From contig UROL01000040.1 in NCBI GenBank assembly GCA_900549495.1, positions 1-13,531 of the forward strand: a DNA stretch of 13,531 nucleotides, written 5' to 3'. The notes under the pieces were generated by a model. That model saw only the letters and a program-made list of their open reading frames with translations, was not told the origin of the DNA and did not search any database. Source of the DNA: an uncultured Eubacteriales bacterium. Its GTDB lineage: Bacteria; Bacillota; Clostridia; Oscillospirales; Oscillospiraceae. The position numbers and the translations under genes are program-made. Shown here piece by piece: positions 6,343 through 13,531 of this stretch. The first letter of the stretch is position 1; each line of letters opens with the position of its first letter.

Positions 6343-6366
6343 AGTACAGGACTGAGATTTTGTCAA
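6338..6366 (-). promoter_or_regulatory. Strong promoter for acpP (and possibly ffs-dnaX)
   Basis: A perfect TTGACA (6366-6361), a 17-nt spacer and TAGAAT (6343-6338) lie on the minus strand. The expected start is near 6331, giving a leader of about 38 nt. It is the best promoter on the minus strand in the window. Since none is obvious before ffs or dnaX, its transcript may continue into them. Confidence 0.85.
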
Positions 6367-6400
6367 TGCCGATTTTTTATTCCGTGTAAATCTCAGGTAT

Positions 6401-6425
6401 GCAGTTGCCCTAAGGGGGCAATTGC
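6401..6425 (-). terminator. Hairpin after the glucosyltransferase gene, weak terminator
   Basis: GCAGTTGCCC (6401-6410) and GGGCAATTGC (6416-6425) form a 10-bp stem with one mismatch and a 5-nt loop, 18 nt beyond the gtr stop codon. No clear U-run follows on the minus strand, so intrinsic termination is doubtful. It could be an attenuating or mRNA-stabilising hairpin separating the envelope cluster from acpP. Confidence 0.4.
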
Positions 6426-6442
6426 AATTCCTTCCCCCCTGC

Positions 6443-8056
6443 TCAGGAGAGCTTGACCACCACCGTCTCCCCGATTACCTGAATGCTGTCCCGGGCCGGC
6501 CAAGTGGGCATATCCACCACCGCCTGGGTCTGCTCCAGCGCCTCCGTCTCTGCGGCAGGAAGCAGGGGAAATTGATATTCCCAATCGTAAGGAACCGGAA
6601 GTATTGGGTCGGATTCCACCGTGGGATACTCAACTCCGTTGCTTCGATACCAGCTCAGGCTGAAATCCGTGTATGTCAGCAGGAAATAAGGGGACAGCAT
6701 ATTGCGATCCAGGGGTATTATACCGGACATTTGGGCAATCTCTACAGGATAGAATTGACTTTTTCCATCCCAGGGGTCCAGCTTCCCATAGAAGGCCACA
6801 TACTTGATTGTCCCATCGTCCAGCAAGTGAATGCGGGTGCTGATTTCCGTGGCTGCGGACTGGGTCCTCAAAAACGCCATCTGCATATATCCATAGTAAA
6901 TGCTGGCATACATGGAATTGTAAAACGTGACGGCAAGAAGCAGCGCAAAAATTGCGGTTTTCCACCGGATTTTCTTCCCATTGCCAAGCCACCGTGCGGC
7001 AACAACAGCCACCGTGATATAAATCACCGCAATGGACTGCATCATTAGTGCATGGTAAAAAACACCTTTGGATACGAGATACAGTGCAAAACAACCAATT
7101 GGAAGGAAGAGTACACACAGTATCAGGACAAAAAAGGGGAACTTTCTCTTGGCGATACCGCTTTTCTTAATTGCCACGACAAGAACACCCGCTGCCGCCA
7201 GCAGGAAAAGCAGACCAAGCAGAGTCCAGGTGGTGAATCCACGGAGCAGGAAATTGTACGTAATAAAATAGCGAACAAAGGAATAAAGAATTGACCATAG
7301 GGCTTGGAAAATACCGCCAAAGCCCACAAAGCCCAGCTCATCAATGCCGTTGTAATGCACCTTCTCCACGCCCTGAATGGCAAGGAGCGCCTCCCAAATT
7401 ACAGAATATGCAATAAATGCACAGATATAAATTGCAATTTGAATAAAAATCCATTTCAAAAGCTGCTTGTTGTCCCAACGGTTTTCCAGCAGCTCCACTA
7501 TGCAGTAGCACAGGGCCAGGACAAAGGCAAAGCACACATAGGCCTGATAAATTGCCATGGTCAAGCAAAGGCAAACCCCGCTGAGGACAAGGGGCAAGTA
7601 TTGTTTCCCCTCCAGATATACAAACCGGGTCAGATATACGCTCAGTGCTGCCAATGCCATGGCCAGCATGTATCCGTCTGCGGTAAATTCATAGCCCATT
7701 GTGGCTGTAATCGCCGGAAAAGACACCAACAAACCGCTGCACAAGACTATCACAAAGGGACTGCGTATTTGAAAAATTTCCGCAATAACTGCTGCCGTCA
7801 CGCCCATATACACAAGGCTCACCAGACCAATGACCCAGGGCAGGTCAAAGTAGGTACTCAGCCCGCAGGCAATCCCCAGAAACCACCGCCCGGATTTGAG
7901 CATGTTCTGGCTGCTATAAAAATTCCAAACTGAATCGTGATTGGGCAAAAGGTTGGTAAAACGATAAAAATGCACCAGAAGGCCAATTATCACCGCCGAT
8001 AAAAACGCAGTCTGGCAGCGTTTTTTATCGATTGCGAAATATTTTTTCATCTGCAT
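6443..8056 (-). CDS. GtrII-type polytopic glucosyltransferase
   Basis: The 537-residue membrane protein has roughly ten hydrophobic segments up to about residue 385 and an outer C-terminal domain of about 150 residues. The N-terminal sequence LPNHDSVWNFYS (37-48) followed by SGRWFLGIACGLSTYFDLPW is typical of the GtrII/Glucos_trans_II family. So are GYEFTADGYMLA (121-132) and AIYQAYV (169-175). These are GT-C-fold enzymes that take a sugar from a polyprenyl-phosphate donor and add it to a surface glycan outside the membrane; N39-H40-D41 are candidate active-site residues. GAAAGGGA 8 nt before the ATG at 8056 supports that start. It is 54 nt downstream of the phosphoglycerol transferase, so both may modify the same polymer. 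No GtrA/GtrB partner is in the window. The sugar and acceptor are unknown. Confidence 0.82.
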   Translation of the reverse strand: MQMKKYFAIDKKRCQTAFLSAVIIGLLVHFYRFTNLLPNHDSVWNFYSSQNMLKSGRWFLGIACGLSTYFDLPWVIGLVSLVYMGVTAAVIAEIFQIRSPFVIVLCSGLLVSFPAITATMGYEFTADGYMLAMALAALSVYLTRFVYLEGKQYLPLVLSGVCLCLTMAIYQAYVCFAFVLALCYCIVELLENRWDNKQLLKWIFIQIAIYICAFIAYSVIWEALLAIQGVEKVHYNGIDELGFVGFGGIFQALWSILYSFVRYFITYNFLLRGFTTWTLLGLLFLLAAAGVLVVAIKKSGIAKRKFPFFVLILCVLFLPIGCFALYLVSKGVFYHALMMQSIAVIYITVAVVAARWLGNGKKIRWKTAIFALLLAVTFYNSMYASIYYGYMQMAFLRTQSAATEISTRIHLLDDGTIKYVAFYGKLDPWDGKSQFYPVEIAQMSGIIPLDRNMLSPYFLLTYTDFSLSWYRSNGVEYPTVESDPILPVPYDWEYQFPLLPAAETEALEQTQAVVDMPTWPARDSIQVIGETVVVKLS

Positions 8057-8110
8057 GAGCAGGGTCCCTTTCTCTATGTATTTTTATTCAGGCATCCGAC
8101 AGTGGCTCTT

Positions 8111-9679
8111 CTATGCGATGCCCAGCCAGCTACGCAGCGTATCCCCAGACTCCGGCTGCATAAGGAAGCGGAGAAGATATGGAATTGTACTCCTGTCCAG
8201 CTCCTCATTCAGGGCATCCATGCCGATTCTCTCCGCCAAGGTTGGCTGGTCCGAAAATAGATTCACCCCAAGACCAAGCCGGTCTCCTTCGATTTGGCAG
8301 CCCATTGCCGCCAGGGTAGTGGGGAACATATCAAAGGGTGTGATACCCCGGCCATTGGTATTTTCGGTGCTTACTGCCGCATTGAGGATACAGTTGTACA
8401 CCCGCCGCCTTGCATCCTCCAGTTTGTTTCTGCGTAGGTAGTCACCTGCCATACTCAGGTGATCTCCGCAAATCACAATGGTGGTGTCCTCATAAAACGG
8501 CTGCTCCTTGAGCCATTGGACAAACGCATACGCCTGGCGAGAGGCGCAGGCATACACATTTTCGTAAGGCTCCGAATAGTCATCCTTGCAGGCTTCGCAA
8601 ATATAGCCGTCGGGGAAATGGGTATCAATCGTGGTGATACACACCTGAAACGGCTGGTCATTTTGAGAAATCTCCGTCAGCACTTTTCTGGCATATGCGT
8701 AAAGGTTGCTGTCTTCCATGCCCCAGAAGACGCCATATCCCTCCGGGATAATCCCATCCCGCATTGCAGAATTGTAGTCAAAAATATCATCGATTCCGTG
8801 GGCCGGGAAAATAGCCTCCTGTCCCGAAAAATGGGGGTCAGAGCCCATAATCACCGCCTGATAGTATCCTTCCTCTTTGAGGATATCCCACAGCAGTGTT
8901 GCATTTTGGAGAGGACGTGAGGTGGTATCCGCACTATTCGCTCCGAAGGGCAGCAGCAGTGGAATACCACCGGACTGAGAAATCATCCCCGCCGTTGTCC
9001 ACGTGGTGCCGGTAATTGCGCCCCACCCGCCGATTTTATCCGAATCCGAAAAGCTGGTGTTCTCCTGTGCCAAAGCGTACAGTTCGGGAATGACACATTT
9101 TTCCATGCTTCCCCCCTGTTCTTTGGAACAGAAGGTGGTTTCCATGGATTCCAGATACAGATAAATCAGATTTCTCTTCTTCTGAGGAAAGGCAATCCGG
9201 GTCTGCGCAGGGTCTATGTACTCTGTGTCAAAAAGTGTGGAGGCATTTTTGGCATTGGAAATCCACTCACGCAATCCTACCGCCTCCTCCGCCGGAATTA
9301 ACAGCGCAAGAAAGAGAATGACACAAATCCAGCAGTAAACCCCATGGGAAATTGGGGAAATTGTCACCTCATGCCGGAGGAAGCCTACGATAAGGTGGAA
9401 ACGGCTGCGCTGGCAAAACAGGGCAGCAAGGAAAGCGGTGCAGCACAGCGCAAGCAGCAGCGGCCCAAGGATGAAGGATTCTAATATTTGTTGGTCTGTT
9501 CCGGAAATTCCTGAAAACAGCGTAAACAGCATGGCATTGAAGCTCTGGTCGCCGCAGGTGAAAAGGTACCATCTGGCGGCAAAACAGCACAAAAATCCCA
9601 CAAACATAAGGATTGTGCAAAGAATACCGGACAGAATGCCCTTTCTGGGCTGACGGCTAGACTTTCTCTTTTTGCTCAT
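8111..9679 (-). CDS. Membrane phosphoglycerol transferase, OpgB/LtaS-like sulfatase family
   Basis: The 522-residue protein has a basic N-terminus, hydrophobic segments at about 15-40, 66-90 and 112-131, and a large extracytoplasmic alkaline-phosphatase-fold domain from about 168. Motifs present are LIYLYLESMETTF (E177 a likely metal ligand), GTTWTTAGM (224-232, T228 the likely nucleophile), TIDTHFPDG (350-358) and CGDH (404-407). The GTxWTxAGM form matches OpgB/MdoB phosphoglycerol transferase I more closely than LtaS. The enzyme should move glycerophosphate from phosphatidylglycerol to a glycan or polymer outside the cell. The start is uncertain: I favour ATG at 9679, with ATG at 9691 as an alternative. 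Either overlaps the end of the small membrane protein gene, pointing to translational coupling. The substrate is not known from sequence. Confidence 0.85.
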   Translation of the reverse strand: MSKKRKSSRQPRKGILSGILCTILMFVGFLCCFAARWYLFTCGDQSFNAMLFTLFSGISGTDQQILESFILGPLLLALCCTAFLAALFCQRSRFHLIVGFLRHEVTISPISHGVYCWICVILFLALLIPAEEAVGLREWISNAKNASTLFDTEYIDPAQTRIAFPQKKRNLIYLYLESMETTFCSKEQGGSMEKCVIPELYALAQENTSFSDSDKIGGWGAITGTTWTTAGMISQSGGIPLLLPFGANSADTTSRPLQNATLLWDILKEEGYYQAVIMGSDPHFSGQEAIFPAHGIDDIFDYNSAMRDGIIPEGYGVFWGMEDSNLYAYARKVLTEISQNDQPFQVCITTIDTHFPDGYICEACKDDYSEPYENVYACASRQAYAFVQWLKEQPFYEDTTIVICGDHLSMAGDYLRRNKLEDARRRVYNCILNAAVSTENTNGRGITPFDMFPTTLAAMGCQIEGDRLGLGVNLFSDQPTLAERIGMDALNEELDRSTIPYLLRFLMQPESGDTLRSWLGIA

Positions 9680-10022
9680 GGCTATCTTCATTCCCCTTTG
9701 AAACATCCTCCAACCGTGCAGAGAAAATCTTCCCAATAAACGCCTCCGCAATGCTCAGCGGCACACCGGCCACAAAGGAATAGAGCACTTGCAGAATTGC
9801 AGCCTTTGCATTATTCTCATCCTCCATGGCGCTGATATATCCGCCGCCAATGAGACGGTCTATCATCGTAGGGCGAAACAGCAGGACTGCAAAATTCAGG
9901 GCGAGTATATTGAAAACACACAAAAACATAAACTGATGCCGTGTTACCTTCTTACGCATTAAGTACTCTACCATATAGGAAATAACAATTCCCGGGAACA
10001 AAATAAAAACAAATTCCAGCAT
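9657..10022 (-). CDS. Small membrane protein of unknown function
   Basis: I do not recognise this family. From the ATG at 10022 the product is 121 residues, with two clear membrane helices (about 2-20 and 31-50), a third moderately hydrophobic stretch (about 75-98) and a charged C-terminal tail rich in Lys and Glu. A TTG at 10034 has AAAGGAG 13 nt upstream and would add four residues. The in-frame ATG at 10103 lacks a ribosome binding site. The 3' end overlaps the phosphoglycerol transferase start by 23 nt, so the two are probably made together. The fixed overlap and membrane location suggest an accessory or partner subunit for that enzyme; this is inference only. Confidence 0.65.
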   Translation of the reverse strand: MLEFVFILFPGIVISYMVEYLMRKKVTRHQFMFLCVFNILALNFAVLLFRPTMIDRLIGGGYISAMEDENNAKAAILQVLYSFVAGVPLSIAEAFIGKIFSARLEDVSKGNEDSHEQKEKV

Positions 10023-10134
10023 ACTTTTTTCCAACGGATTCGTTGGGCTCCTTTCATGCCATCTTTTATCTCGGTCTATCCAGGCCCAAACCGTATTCTG
10101 CATCGGTTGAAGTCTGAAAATATGTAGGAAATGC

Positions 10135-10162
10135 CGCCACGTTGTTTCCGAAAGCTGTGGCG
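10135..10162 (-). terminator. Hairpin after the flavoprotein gene, weak terminator
   Basis: CGCCAC (10135-10140) and GTGGCG (10157-10162) form a 6-bp stem with a 16-nt loop, just after the flavoprotein stop codon. Further pairing is possible with a bulge. There is no strong U-run, so it may only partly separate the flavoprotein from the envelope cluster. Confidence 0.3.
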
Positions 10163-10171
10163 TTCCCTGTT

Positions 10172-11395
10172 TTATATCCCCTGCACACCGGAACCCGCTG
10201 CATATGCGGTTGCCCAGGCGATTTGCAGATTGAAGCCGCCGGTGTAAGCATCGCAGTCGATGATTTCCCCGGCGAAAAAGAGGCCGGGGACCAGCTTGGA
10301 CTCCATGGTTTTTGGGTTGATTTCCGAAACCTTCACGCCGCCGGAGGTAATGATTGCCTCACTCACCGGCCGCTTTCCGGTGACGGCAACCGGGAAGGCT
10401 TTCAGAAGGGCAACCAGGCTGCGCCGGCTCTGCTTGGTCAGGGAATTTGCCTGCATCTCCGGTGCAATGTTCAGGCGGCGCAGGACCACCGGAATCATGG
10501 AGCGGGGCAGCAGGTCAGTTAACGCATTTTCCATGGAACGATTCTGATATTGCTCCAAATCTCTGAGAATGCGGCTGTCCAGCTTTCCCTCGTCCAGCGC
10601 CGGCTTCAAATCAATCAGCAAGCGGCAGCCCTCCCCCTTCAGGTGGCAGCTTGCGCTGAGAACCGTGGGCCCGGAAACGCCAAAATGGGTGAAAAGCAAT
10701 TCTCCGAAATCCTGATACAATGTCTTGTTCTTTGCGTCCACCAGCTTAACGCCAACGTTACGCAGGGAAAGCCCCTGCATCTCAACGCAATCGGCATCGC
10801 CGGATTCCAGCGGAACCAGGTTCCCCTCCTGGGGGACGATGGTGTGGCCCAGCGCCTGGGCCATAGCATAGCCATCCCCTGTTGAGCCTGTTGCCGGATA
10901 CGAAATACCGCCCGTTGCCAGGATAACCCAAGATGCCGTATAACTACACTTGCTGGTTCTTACGCCGGTGACATGTCCGTCCTGGGTCAGAATTTCCCTT
11001 ACCGTCTCCTCCCTGACCAAAACAGACTGTCTGCGGAGCACATCCTGTAGGCAGTCCAGAATGGACTGGGAACGATCCGACAGAGGGAACACACGGTTTC
11101 CCCGCTCGGTTTTCAGCGGGCACCCATTTGTCTCGAAAAAGGAGATTGTCTTCTCCGGCGGGAATGCCGCCATGGCGCTGAATAGGAACCGGCCATTTCT
11201 GGGTGTATTTTGCAGCACCTCTTGGGCAGAGCAGTTGTTGGTTACATTGCAGCGACCTTTGCCGGTAATCAGCAGTTTTTTGCCCAGGCGGCTGTTTTTT
11301 TCCAGCAGCAGCACCCGGCTTCCGTTCTTCGCCGCAGTAATCGCCGCAAACATCCCCGCAGGGCCTCCGCCGATTACGATTCCGTCAAATTTCAT
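10172..11395 (-). CDS. HI0933/BaiN-like NAD(P)/FAD-dependent oxidoreductase
   Basis: The 407-residue protein has the normal length for the HI0933 (TIGR00275-type) family. The N-terminal Rossmann fold has GGGPAG at 9-14 with E32 ending the second strand, followed by the family signature TGKGRCNVTN at 44-53. Later come ATGGISYPATGSTGDGY (160-176) and the C-terminal FAD site FFAGEIIDCDAYTGGFNLQ (373-391). Members are flavoproteins of mostly unknown substrate. BaiN, a bile-acid delta-4,6 reductase of Clostridium scindens, belongs to this group, but no other bai genes are here, so bile-acid activity should not be assumed. The start codon overlaps the end of the RpiR-type regulator gene by 11 nt, so they are probably translationally coupled. 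Confidence 0.92.
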   Translation of the reverse strand: MKFDGIVIGGGPAGMFAAITAAKNGSRVLLLEKNSRLGKKLLITGKGRCNVTNNCSAQEVLQNTPRNGRFLFSAMAAFPPEKTISFFETNGCPLKTERGNRVFPLSDRSQSILDCLQDVLRRQSVLVREETVREILTQDGHVTGVRTSKCSYTASWVILATGGISYPATGSTGDGYAMAQALGHTIVPQEGNLVPLESGDADCVEMQGLSLRNVGVKLVDAKNKTLYQDFGELLFTHFGVSGPTVLSASCHLKGEGCRLLIDLKPALDEGKLDSRILRDLEQYQNRSMENALTDLLPRSMIPVVLRRLNIAPEMQANSLTKQSRRSLVALLKAFPVAVTGKRPVSEAIITSGGVKVSEINPKTMESKLVPGLFFAGEIIDCDAYTGGFNLQIAWATAYAAGSGVQGI

Positions 11396-12260
11396 CTTCC
11401 TTTACCTGCTTCTCGTACACATCATATTCGTCCCAGATTTTTTCCAGGTTTTCAAAGGTTCTGGACAGCTCTTTTTCCCGCTTGGCGGCAATAGCGACAA
11501 TCAGTGCATTGACGAGGCTCAGAGGCGCTACCAAGCTGTCTACCAGCGACACCATGTCGCTCTTTGCAATCAGCACATGGTCGCAGCACTGGCCCAGGGG
11601 GGAGAGCTTGCTGTCGGTAAAGCCGATAACCGTTGCCCCTGTAGAGCAGCAATACCGTGCGCCCTTGGTGGTGGAGGCGGAGTAACGAGGAAAACTAAAT
11701 GCAATCACCACATCCTCGCTGTTCACCCCCACAATTTTTTCGAACATCTCCCCCGTGCTCATGCCGGAAATGATATGGACATTATTGAACATGTAGTTCA
11801 GGTAATACCCCAGAAAATTGGCCAGCGGCGCTACAGAGCGGACACCAATGATATAGACCCGCTTTGCCTTCAAAATAGCGTTGACCGCATTGTTGAAGGC
11901 CTCCCGGTTGACGGTTTCGTCGGTTTGACGGAGCTTCTCAATATCAGAACGGACAACAGTGGTGATAACATCCTGATCCCCCAGGCGGTCATTGGCCACC
12001 TCAATACGCTGGACGGAGGTAAGGCGATTGAGCACCATCTCCTGCATTGCCTTCTGCATGGAGGGGTATCCGTCGAACCCCAAATCCACAGCGAACCGCA
12101 CCACCGTGGATTCCGACACTCCCACGGTTTTGCCCAAGCGACTGGCCGTCATAAACGCAGCCTTGTCATACGCCTCTGTAATATATTGGGCGATTCTGCG
12201 CTGCCCCTTGGAAAAATCAGGAGTCTTTTCCTGTAATAAGGTCAAAAAATCGTGATTCAT
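11385..12260 (-). CDS. RpiR/MurR-family transcriptional regulator
   Basis: The 291-residue protein has an N-terminal helix-turn-helix of the RpiR type (FMTASRLGKTVGVSESTVVRF, about 36-56, preceded by the KGQRRIAQYI helix). A SIS domain spans about 120-260, with RVYIIGVRSVAPLANF at 134-149 and SFPRYSAST at 189-197. SIS domains bind phosphosugars, so members usually control sugar-phosphate, amino-sugar or cell-wall-sugar genes. GAGG 8 nt before the ATG supports the start. It overlaps the downstream flavoprotein gene by 11 nt and has no sugar-catabolic neighbours, so its target is not evident. A long acidic C-terminal tail (about 270-291) follows the SIS domain. Confidence 0.93.
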   Translation of the reverse strand: MNHDFLTLLQEKTPDFSKGQRRIAQYITEAYDKAAFMTASRLGKTVGVSESTVVRFAVDLGFDGYPSMQKAMQEMVLNRLTSVQRIEVANDRLGDQDVITTVVRSDIEKLRQTDETVNREAFNNAVNAILKAKRVYIIGVRSVAPLANFLGYYLNYMFNNVHIISGMSTGEMFEKIVGVNSEDVVIAFSFPRYSASTTKGARYCCSTGATVIGFTDSKLSPLGQCCDHVLIAKSDMVSLVDSLVAPLSLVNALIVAIAAKREKELSRTFENLEKIWDEYDVYEKQVKEDEI

Positions 12261-12314
12261 AGATGATGCCTCGAATTTCTGTATAGTGGGATGCCGCAGT
12301 CAATACTAGCAAAA

Positions 12315-13052
12315 TCAATCGTGTTTTGCAAGGGGCTGGGGAGCTTTGGCGGTGAAAATTTTATCCAGCTCTTCCCCGGTCAGGTAGCGCCACTTGCCGG
12401 TGGGGAGATTTCCCAGAGCCAAGGTACCCTCGGCAATGCGTTTCAGCCGGATTACCTGCATTCCGGCGATTTCGCACATCCGCCGGATTTGGCGGTTGCG
12501 GCCTTCGTGAATGGTGATTTCGAAGGTTCCCTTCCTTCCGTCTGCCGCAATCAGTCGCAGCTTCGGCGGCTTAATGGTATAGCCGTCCAGGCTGACCGGG
12601 GCATGCAGCCGCTGAAATCCCTCCTGGGAGAAGGAGGACACCTGCACACGGTAGGTCTTCTGCACCTCATGGCTGGGGTGCATCATTTCATTTGCAAAAG
12701 CACCGTCATTGGTAAAAAGCAGCAGCCCCTCGGAGTCCATATCCAGGCGGCCAACGGGGTATACACGCTGTCCGCAGTCGGCCACCAGCTGGGAAACATC
12801 AGGTCTCCCCTTTTCATCGGAAAGGGTGGTCACAAAGCCCCTGGGCTTGTTCAGCATCAGATATATGTAGCCCGCCGGTGCGGGAAGGGGTGCGCCGTTC
12901 ACAAGAATCAAATCCGTATCCGGGTCGGCACTGTCCCCTAAGGCGGCAGTCTGCCCATTAACGGATACCGCACCGCTGCGAATCATTTCCTCAGCCTTCC
13001 GCCGGGAGGCAACACTGCGATCAGATAGTATCTTTTGAAGTCTCTGCTTCAT
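12315..13052 (-). CDS. rluB: rRNA pseudouridine synthase, RsuA/RluB family
   Basis: The enzyme isomerises a specific uridine in ribosomal RNA to pseudouridine; by family and context 23S rRNA (RluB type) is most likely. The 245-residue protein starts with an S4 RNA-binding domain (QRLQKILSDRSVASRRKAEEMI, about 3-24). The catalytic domain has LNKPRGFVTT at 67-76, GRLDMDSEGLLLFTND at 101-116 with catalytic Asp104, KTYRV, and EGRNRQIRRM near the C-terminal third. I choose the ATG at 13052 because GGAGG lies 11 nt upstream; the ATG at 13070 directly abuts GGAGG. The start overlaps the stop of the upstream carboxypeptidase as ATGA, a sign of translational coupling. RsuA and RluF are the main alternatives. 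Confidence 0.93.
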   Translation of the reverse strand: MKQRLQKILSDRSVASRRKAEEMIRSGAVSVNGQTAALGDSADPDTDLILVNGAPLPAPAGYIYLMLNKPRGFVTTLSDEKGRPDVSQLVADCGQRVYPVGRLDMDSEGLLLFTNDGAFANEMMHPSHEVQKTYRVQVSSFSQEGFQRLHAPVSLDGYTIKPPKLRLIAADGRKGTFEITIHEGRNRQIRRMCEIAGMQVIRLKRIAEGTLALGNLPTGKWRYLTGEELDKIFTAKAPQPLAKHD

Positions 13053-13483
13053 GACTTTTGCATCCTCCAAAATAGAAAACGTGGCTTTTTTTGCTCAGGC
13101 TGGGATATTTCGACAGTTTCTCCGTATACAACCGGGATTTTCCCCACGGCCTTACCAGACAGAAGCACATAGGCAACCCCTGCCTCGGCCCCCTGGACAA
13201 CCGGTGCATAGATAAATCCGTTTCCTGGCAGCAAAAGCTGGGGCTGCTCCTCCTCTGAAATGGCGTACACAAAATTCTCGGCAGCCAGCACCGCCACCTT
13301 TTCAATCTTTCCGCCTACAATTTCCCGATATCCGACGCAGTCCCCTACGGTTACAATCCGCTGGAGATTAAATTGGGAAAAGCCTTGGTTCAGCATTGCA
13401 GCATGGTCCTGCCAATCATTGGGGTCATCAATGGTAACTGCCACCAGCCGACGGTGATTTTGGGTGGCGCTGGACACCAGAAT
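13049..13483 (-). CDS. D-alanyl-D-alanine carboxypeptidase (S11), C-terminal part
   Basis: Only the last 144 residues are present; the N-terminal catalytic part with SxxK, SxN and KTG motifs lies beyond the contig edge. The visible start (LVSSATQNHRRLVAVTIDDPNDWQDHAAMLNQGF) is the segment just after the KTG motif in DacF/PBP5-like enzymes. It is followed by a PBP5-type C-terminal beta domain (from about VTVGDCVGYREI). These enzymes trim the terminal D-Ala from peptidoglycan stem peptides outside the cell. There is no clear C-terminal amphipathic anchor; the end is short and basic (KKPRFLFWRMQKS). Its TGA overlaps the pseudouridine synthase ATG. A GTG start at 13498 that would give an N-terminus MYKRQ lies in adapter and is false. 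Confidence 0.88.
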   Translation of the reverse strand: MLVSSATQNHRRLVAVTIDDPNDWQDHAAMLNQGFSQFNLQRIVTVGDCVGYREIVGGKIEKVAVLAAENFVYAISEEEQPQLLLPGNGFIYAPVVQGAEAGVAYVLLSGKAVGKIPVVYGETVEISQPEQKKPRFLFWRMQKS

Positions 13484-13531
13484 CTGTCTCTTATACACAT
13501 CTCCGAGCCCACGAGACCGAGGCTGATCTCG
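13484..13531 (+). other. Nextera adapter with index (not genomic)
   Basis: The segment reads mosaic end CTGTCTCTTATACACATCT (13484-13502), Nextera read-2 adapter CCGAGCCCACGAGAC (13503-13517), an 8-base index CGAGGCTG (13518-13525, the index I know as N710) and the first bases of the P7 primer, ATCTCG (13526-13531). It is untrimmed library adapter joined to genomic DNA. Confidence 0.98.

Noticed and set aside
6338..6366. FapR-type operator in the acpP promoter
   Set aside because: Only a TAGTAC half-site is present in the spacer; the second half does not match.
1..13531. CRISPR array, insertion sequence or complete defence system
   Set aside because: I looked for regular short repeats, transposase motifs and defence gene pairs on both strands and found none.

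Overview
The window looks like a complete short-read contig from a Gram-positive, moderately GC-rich gut-type Clostridia, probably Oscillospiraceae/Ruminococcaceae-like; that placement is an inference. The signs are the gene order acpP, long SRP RNA, dnaX, ybaB, recR, strong AGGAGG-type ribosome binding sites, a tRNA with encoded CCA, an RpiR regulator and an S11 peptidase next to a pseudouridine synthase. Both ends are not genomic: 1-13 and 13484-13531 are Nextera library adapter, so real DNA spans 14-13483. The genes at the two ends are cut by the contig edge.

Almost everything is on the minus strand, so read it from high to low coordinates. From 13483 to 10172 lie the C-terminal end of a D-alanyl-D-alanine carboxypeptidase, an RsuA/RluB-type rRNA pseudouridine synthase (joined by an ATGA overlap), an RpiR/MurR-type SIS regulator and an overlapping HI0933/BaiN-like flavoprotein. 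From 10022 to 6443 lies a three-gene envelope cluster: a small unrecognised membrane protein, an OpgB/LtaS-like phosphoglycerol transferase and a GtrII-type polytopic glucosyltransferase. Together these suggest synthesis or glycosylation of a glycerophosphate-containing surface polymer.

A near-consensus promoter then drives acpP, followed by the SRP RNA gene (ffs), dnaX, ybaB and recR. This is a housekeeping block for lipid synthesis, protein targeting and DNA replication/repair. The only plus-strand gene is tRNA-Pro(TGG), with its own promoter and intrinsic terminator. It is divergent from a TraX-family membrane acetyltransferase gene.

Downstream of traX (2082-1160) is a decayed accessory segment. 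It is a piece of a phage/mobile-element polyvalent protein, frameshifted at an A6 run and cut off within a MuF/ART-type linker. A fresh promoter then leads into a secreted lipoprotein built of about four degenerate leucine-rich-like repeats of roughly 45-65 residues, running off the left edge. I see no CRISPR array, insertion sequence, integrase or complete defence system. The least-explained items are the repeat lipoprotein, the three-gene envelope cluster and the polyvalent-protein remnant.
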